A DNA stretch of 64,000 nt from VRUE01 sp963714155. Its GTDB lineage: Bacteria; Actinomycetota; Thermoleophilia; Solirubrobacterales; 70-9. Under the pieces are notes generated by a model, which worked only from the letters and a program-made list of their open reading frames with translations, was not told the origin of the DNA and did no database searches. The stretch is taken from NCBI GenBank assembly GCA_963714155.1, contig OY970236.1, forward strand, positions 434,001-498,000. The letters run 5' to 3'. Made by a program: the position numbers and the translations under genes. Position 1 is the first letter of the stretch, and every line of letters begins with the position of its first letter. Positions 61,529 to 64,000 of the stretch are shown here, piece by piece.

Positions 61529-62704
61529 TCAGGCGAGCTCGGCGAGGCGGCGCTCTAGGAAGCGGCGCTCGACTGGGTTGGCCGCCAGGGCGAGGGCGCG
61601 CTCGTAGGCGGTCGCCGCCTCCGCCTCGCGGCCCAGCCGGCGCAATAGGTCGGCGCGGGCGGCGTGGAGGGGATGGTAGTCGTCGAGACCCTCGATCGCA
61701 TCGATCGCGGCCAGGCCGGCCTCGGGCCCGTCGCGCATCGCGATCGCAACCGCCAGGTTGAGCTCGACGATTGGGCTGGGGGCAATCGTCGTGTGCCATT
61801 CGTAGAGCCGCACGATGCGGTCCCAGTCTGTGTCGCCAGCAGTCGCGGCTTCCGCGTGGACGGCGGCGATCCGCGCCTGGACCGTGTACGGGCCGGGCCC
61901 GCCCACCGCGGCCTGCCGCGAGAGCTCGAGGCCCTCGCCGATCCGACCCGCGTCCCAGAGCGAGCGGTCCTGGTCTTCGAGCAGGACGATCTCACCCTGC
62001 TGGTTGAGCCGCGCCGGCCGCCGCGCGTCGGTGAGCAGCATCAGCGCCAGCAGGCCGCGTGCCTCGGGCTCGCGCGGCAGCATCGCGACGAGGATGCGGG
62101 CGAGGCGGATCGCTTCGCCGCTGAGCTCGGTGCGGACCAGCTCCTCGCCGGAGGCGGCCAGGTAGCCCTCGTTGAAGACGAGGTAGAGCGTCGCCAGCAC
62201 GGCCGGCAGCCGCTCCGGCATCTGCTCGACCACCGGCACCTCGTAGGGGATGTTGTTGGCGGCGATCTTGCGCTTGGCGCGGACGATCCGCTGCGCCATC
62301 GCGCTCTCGCTGCTGAGGAAGGCGCGGGCGATCTCGCCGGTGCTGAGGCCGCCGAGGCTGCGCAGGGTCAGCGCTACCCGCGCCTCGGCGCCCAGCGCCG
62401 GGTGGCAGCAGGTGAAGATCAGCCGCAGGCGGTCGTCCTCGATCTCGCCCAGCTGCTCCCCGGGCGTCGCCTGCGGCTCGGCGTGCAGCGCTTCTAGTCG
62501 CTCCAGCGCCGCGACCTTGTCGCGCAGCACGCCCTCGCGGCGGATCCGGTCGATCGCCCGGTTGCGGGCGACCTGCGTGATCCAGGCCCCCGGGTTGTCC
62601 GGCACGCCCTCGTGCGGCCAGCGCTCGAGGGCGACGACGAAGGCCTCCTGCACCACCTCTTCGGCGAGGTCGAAATCGCCGGTGACGCGGATCAGCGTCG
62701 CCAC
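61529..62704 (-). CDS. ECF RNA polymerase sigma factor with TPR-like C-domain (ECF42 type)
   Basis: 391 aa from GTG 62704. Region 2 (DFDLAEEVVQEAFVVALERWP, GAWITQVARNRAIDRIRR), region 4 (LTLRSLGGLSTGEIARAFLSSESAMAQRIVRAKRKI) and a long TPR-like C-terminal part (RIVRLYEWHTTIAPSPIVELNLAVAI). Open frame upstream of 62704 encodes TARDSVAARAFREESGRAVATLIR, which matches the beginning of the family, but has no ATG/GTG/TTG before it runs into the partner gene. The true start may therefore be non-canonical, or an indel is present. No anti-sigma factor; the partner is the DGPF protein upstream. Confidence 0.85.
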   Translation of the reverse strand: MATLIRVTGDFDLAEEVVQEAFVVALERWPHEGVPDNPGAWITQVARNRAIDRIRREGVLRDKVAALERLEALHAEPQATPGEQLGEIEDDRLRLIFTCCHPALGAEARVALTLRSLGGLSTGEIARAFLSSESAMAQRIVRAKRKIAANNIPYEVPVVEQMPERLPAVLATLYLVFNEGYLAASGEELVRTELSGEAIRLARILVAMLPREPEARGLLALMLLTDARRPARLNQQGEIVLLEDQDRSLWDAGRIGEGLELSRQAAVGGPGPYTVQARIAAVHAEAATAGDTDWDRIVRLYEWHTTIAPSPIVELNLAVAIAMRDGPEAGLAAIDAIEGLDDYHPLHAARADLLRRLGREAEAATAYERALALAANPVERRFLERRLAELA

Positions 62705-62760
62705 CGCACGCCCCGACTCCTCGCGGAAGGCGCGGGCGGCGACGCTGTCGCGAGCCGTGG

Positions 62761-63138
62761 CTACGAGCGCTCCGCCTTCTCCAGCAGTTCCGCGCCGTCG
62801 GCGACCAGCGGGCGGATTTCGACGTGGCCGCTGCGCAGCGGGATCTTCTTCGCCCAGGCAAGCGCCTCGTCGAGGTTCTCCACCTCGATCATCCAGAAGC
62901 CGGCCAGCTGCTCCTTGGTCTCGGCAAAGGGACCGTCGGTGACCAGCGGCTCGCCCTCGCCGTAATGGAGGGTGGTGCCGGTGGCGCGCTCCTGCAGGCC
63001 GGCGCCGGTGACCATCGCCCCGGCCTCGGTCAGCTCGGCGTTGAACCGGCCCATCTCGGCGAGGTTCTGCTTCACCTCGTCGGGGGTGACGTCCTCCCAG
63101 CTGCGCTCCTCGGAAATCAGGGCAAGCATGAACTGCAT
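62761..63138 (-). CDS. YCII/DGPF-domain protein
   Basis: 125 aa with MQFMLALISEERSW, VTDGPFAETKEQLAGFWMIEVENLDEALAWAKKIP (the DGPF motif) and GHVEIRPL. Always or nearly always next to ECF42 sigma factors; exact role unclear. Excellent RBS AGGAGGAACCACG before the ATG. Confidence 0.92.
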   Translation of the reverse strand: MQFMLALISEERSWEDVTPDEVKQNLAEMGRFNAELTEAGAMVTGAGLQERATGTTLHYGEGEPLVTDGPFAETKEQLAGFWMIEVENLDEALAWAKKIPLRSGHVEIRPLVADGAELLEKAERS

Positions 63139-63224
63139 CGTGGTTCCTCCTGTCTCATGAGCAGCGCCGTGTGGCCGCTCTCACCCTAACGACGAACGGC
63201 CGGGGCTCAGATCGACAGGCGCCC

Positions 63225-64000
63225 TCAGATCGATCTGGCCGTGAGCGCCTGTGCCAGGCGCTGCGGATCTTCGATCTGAGGGTAGTGAGCGAGCTCGGGC
63301 AGCTCGTTCACCGGCACCTCGGGTCGCAGCTCGCGCAGCGCCGCCAGCACGCTGGTCGTCGCCACCGGGTCCTGCAGTCCCCAGGCGAGGCTGAGCGCGC
63401 CGGGCCACTCGCGGATCGCGCCGTGCCAGCGCTCGGCGTGGGTTTCGCGCTGGTCCATGTAGGAGATCAGCCGGTGGCCGAGGGTGCGGCCGCCGTTGTG
63501 GCAGATCAGCGACCACTGGTCCTCGGCCTCCGCCCCGCTGAGCGGGTGCGCAGCGGAGAAGACCGAGCCGAACTGGTGGCGGAAGAAGCGCTCGCTGGAG
63601 AGGCGGGCGACGAGCGGGCCGAGGCGGCTGCGCAGCGCCTTCTGCGCCGGTGTGGGACTGGCGGCTTCGAGCACCATGCTGCCGTTGAAGAGCAGGATCC
63701 CGGCGATCTCCATCGTCAGCTTTCCTTCCAGGTCGCGGGCCATCAGCTCGTTGGCGACCGAGGTGCCCATGTCGTGGGCGACGACGAAGACGGGGCGCCC
63801 GCCGGCATGCCGGCGCACCAGCTCCTCGCTCAGATCGGCTTGCCAGAAGAGGCTGTAGTCGTGCTCGCGCGGCTTCGCCGAGAGGCCGAAGCCGAGGAAG
63901 TCGAAGGCGAGCACGTTGCGCCCCGGCAGCTCTTCAAGCAGCAGTCGCCAGTCGTAGGAGCTGGAGGGGAAGCCGTGCAGGAGCAGCAGCAGAGGGCCCT
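63225..64000 (-). CDS. Alpha/beta hydrolase, epoxide-hydrolase-like, 3' part of the gene
   Basis: About 258 residues, open to the end of the window. Oxyanion motif HGFPSSS, then FDFLGFGLSAKP, nucleophile elbow VVAHDMGTS with Asp as expected nucleophile (epoxide hydrolase / haloalkane dehalogenase type), a helical lid and the catalytic His in LAHYPQIEDP. Only a handful of N-terminal residues should be missing. Substrate unknown. Confidence 0.87.
   Translation of the reverse strand, partial: GPLLLLLHGFPSSSYDWRLLLEELPGRNVLAFDFLGFGLSAKPREHDYSLFWQADLSEELVRRHAGGRPVFVVAHDMGTSVANELMARDLEGKLTMEIAGILLFNGSMVLEAASPTPAQKALRSRLGPLVARLSSERFFRHQFGSVFSAAHPLSGAEAEDQWSLICHNGGRTLGHRLISYMDQRETHAERWHGAIREWPGALSLAWGLQDPVATTSVLAALRELRPEVPVNELPELAHYPQIEDPQRLAQALTARSI

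Overview
This window comes from a high-GC bacterial chromosome, most likely an actinomycete of the Thermoleophilia/Solirubrobacterales type. This is inferred from the gene set (Mce, PucR, ImuB-DnaE2 with a Gram-positive SOS box, an MprAB-PepD-like operon), the many GTG starts and apparently leaderless promoters, and large families of secreted proteins built from propeller, fibronectin-like and repeat domains. No rRNA, CRISPR array, IS element or prophage was seen.

1-5.4 kb: the end of an Mce protein, a MazEF-type toxin-antitoxin pair, dnaB with an abutting DnaC/DnaI-like loader, and purA. 5.4-9.3 kb: two related lipoproteins, a TetR regulator and two members of a 255-260 aa exported family, the second broken by a one-base frameshift. 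9.3-12.5 kb: a minus-strand operon (Pro-rich membrane protein, rpsF, ssb, rpsR, rplI, membrane protein) with a long hairpin between ssb and rpsR. 12.5-15.5 kb: a large inverted repeat, then otsA facing a TreT-like glycosyltransferase, two routes into trehalose. 15.5-18.4 kb: response regulator, kinase and HtrA in one operon (envelope stress). 18.5-25.2 kb: a FlgM-like small protein, thiL, a flippase-like membrane protein, a GT-C glycosyltransferase with no normal start codon lying in frame after a class A PBP, a small MscS channel and a CPBP protease. 25.2-29.1 kb: a tRNA-like element, an L,D-transpeptidase, a small membrane protein, an epimerase, pyrE and a YceH-family protein.

29.2-52.9 kb is the unusual part. 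Two paralogous, translationally coupled four-gene modules (29348-37420 and 44029-52866) each encode a propeller/fibronectin-like exoprotein with a basic tail, a giant repeat exoprotein with a basic tail, a 260 aa exported protein and a repeat protein of the GAVTAEKIADG type. Between them lie lipoproteins, a PucR regulator, another exported protein, a TetR regulator and a collagen-like protein. The first gene of module A and the collagen-like gene ahead of module B share a nearly identical ~75-nt leader RNA although their promoters differ, which suggests common post-transcriptional control. I read this as an undescribed cell-surface or matrix system; its function is unknown.

52.9-64 kb: hipBA with three evenly spaced operators, an SOS mutagenesis cassette (imuB, a small gene, dnaE2) under a LexA box, an HxlR regulator divergent from an MFS exporter, an ECF42-type sigma factor with its DGPF partner, and the 3' part of an alpha/beta hydrolase gene running off the window.
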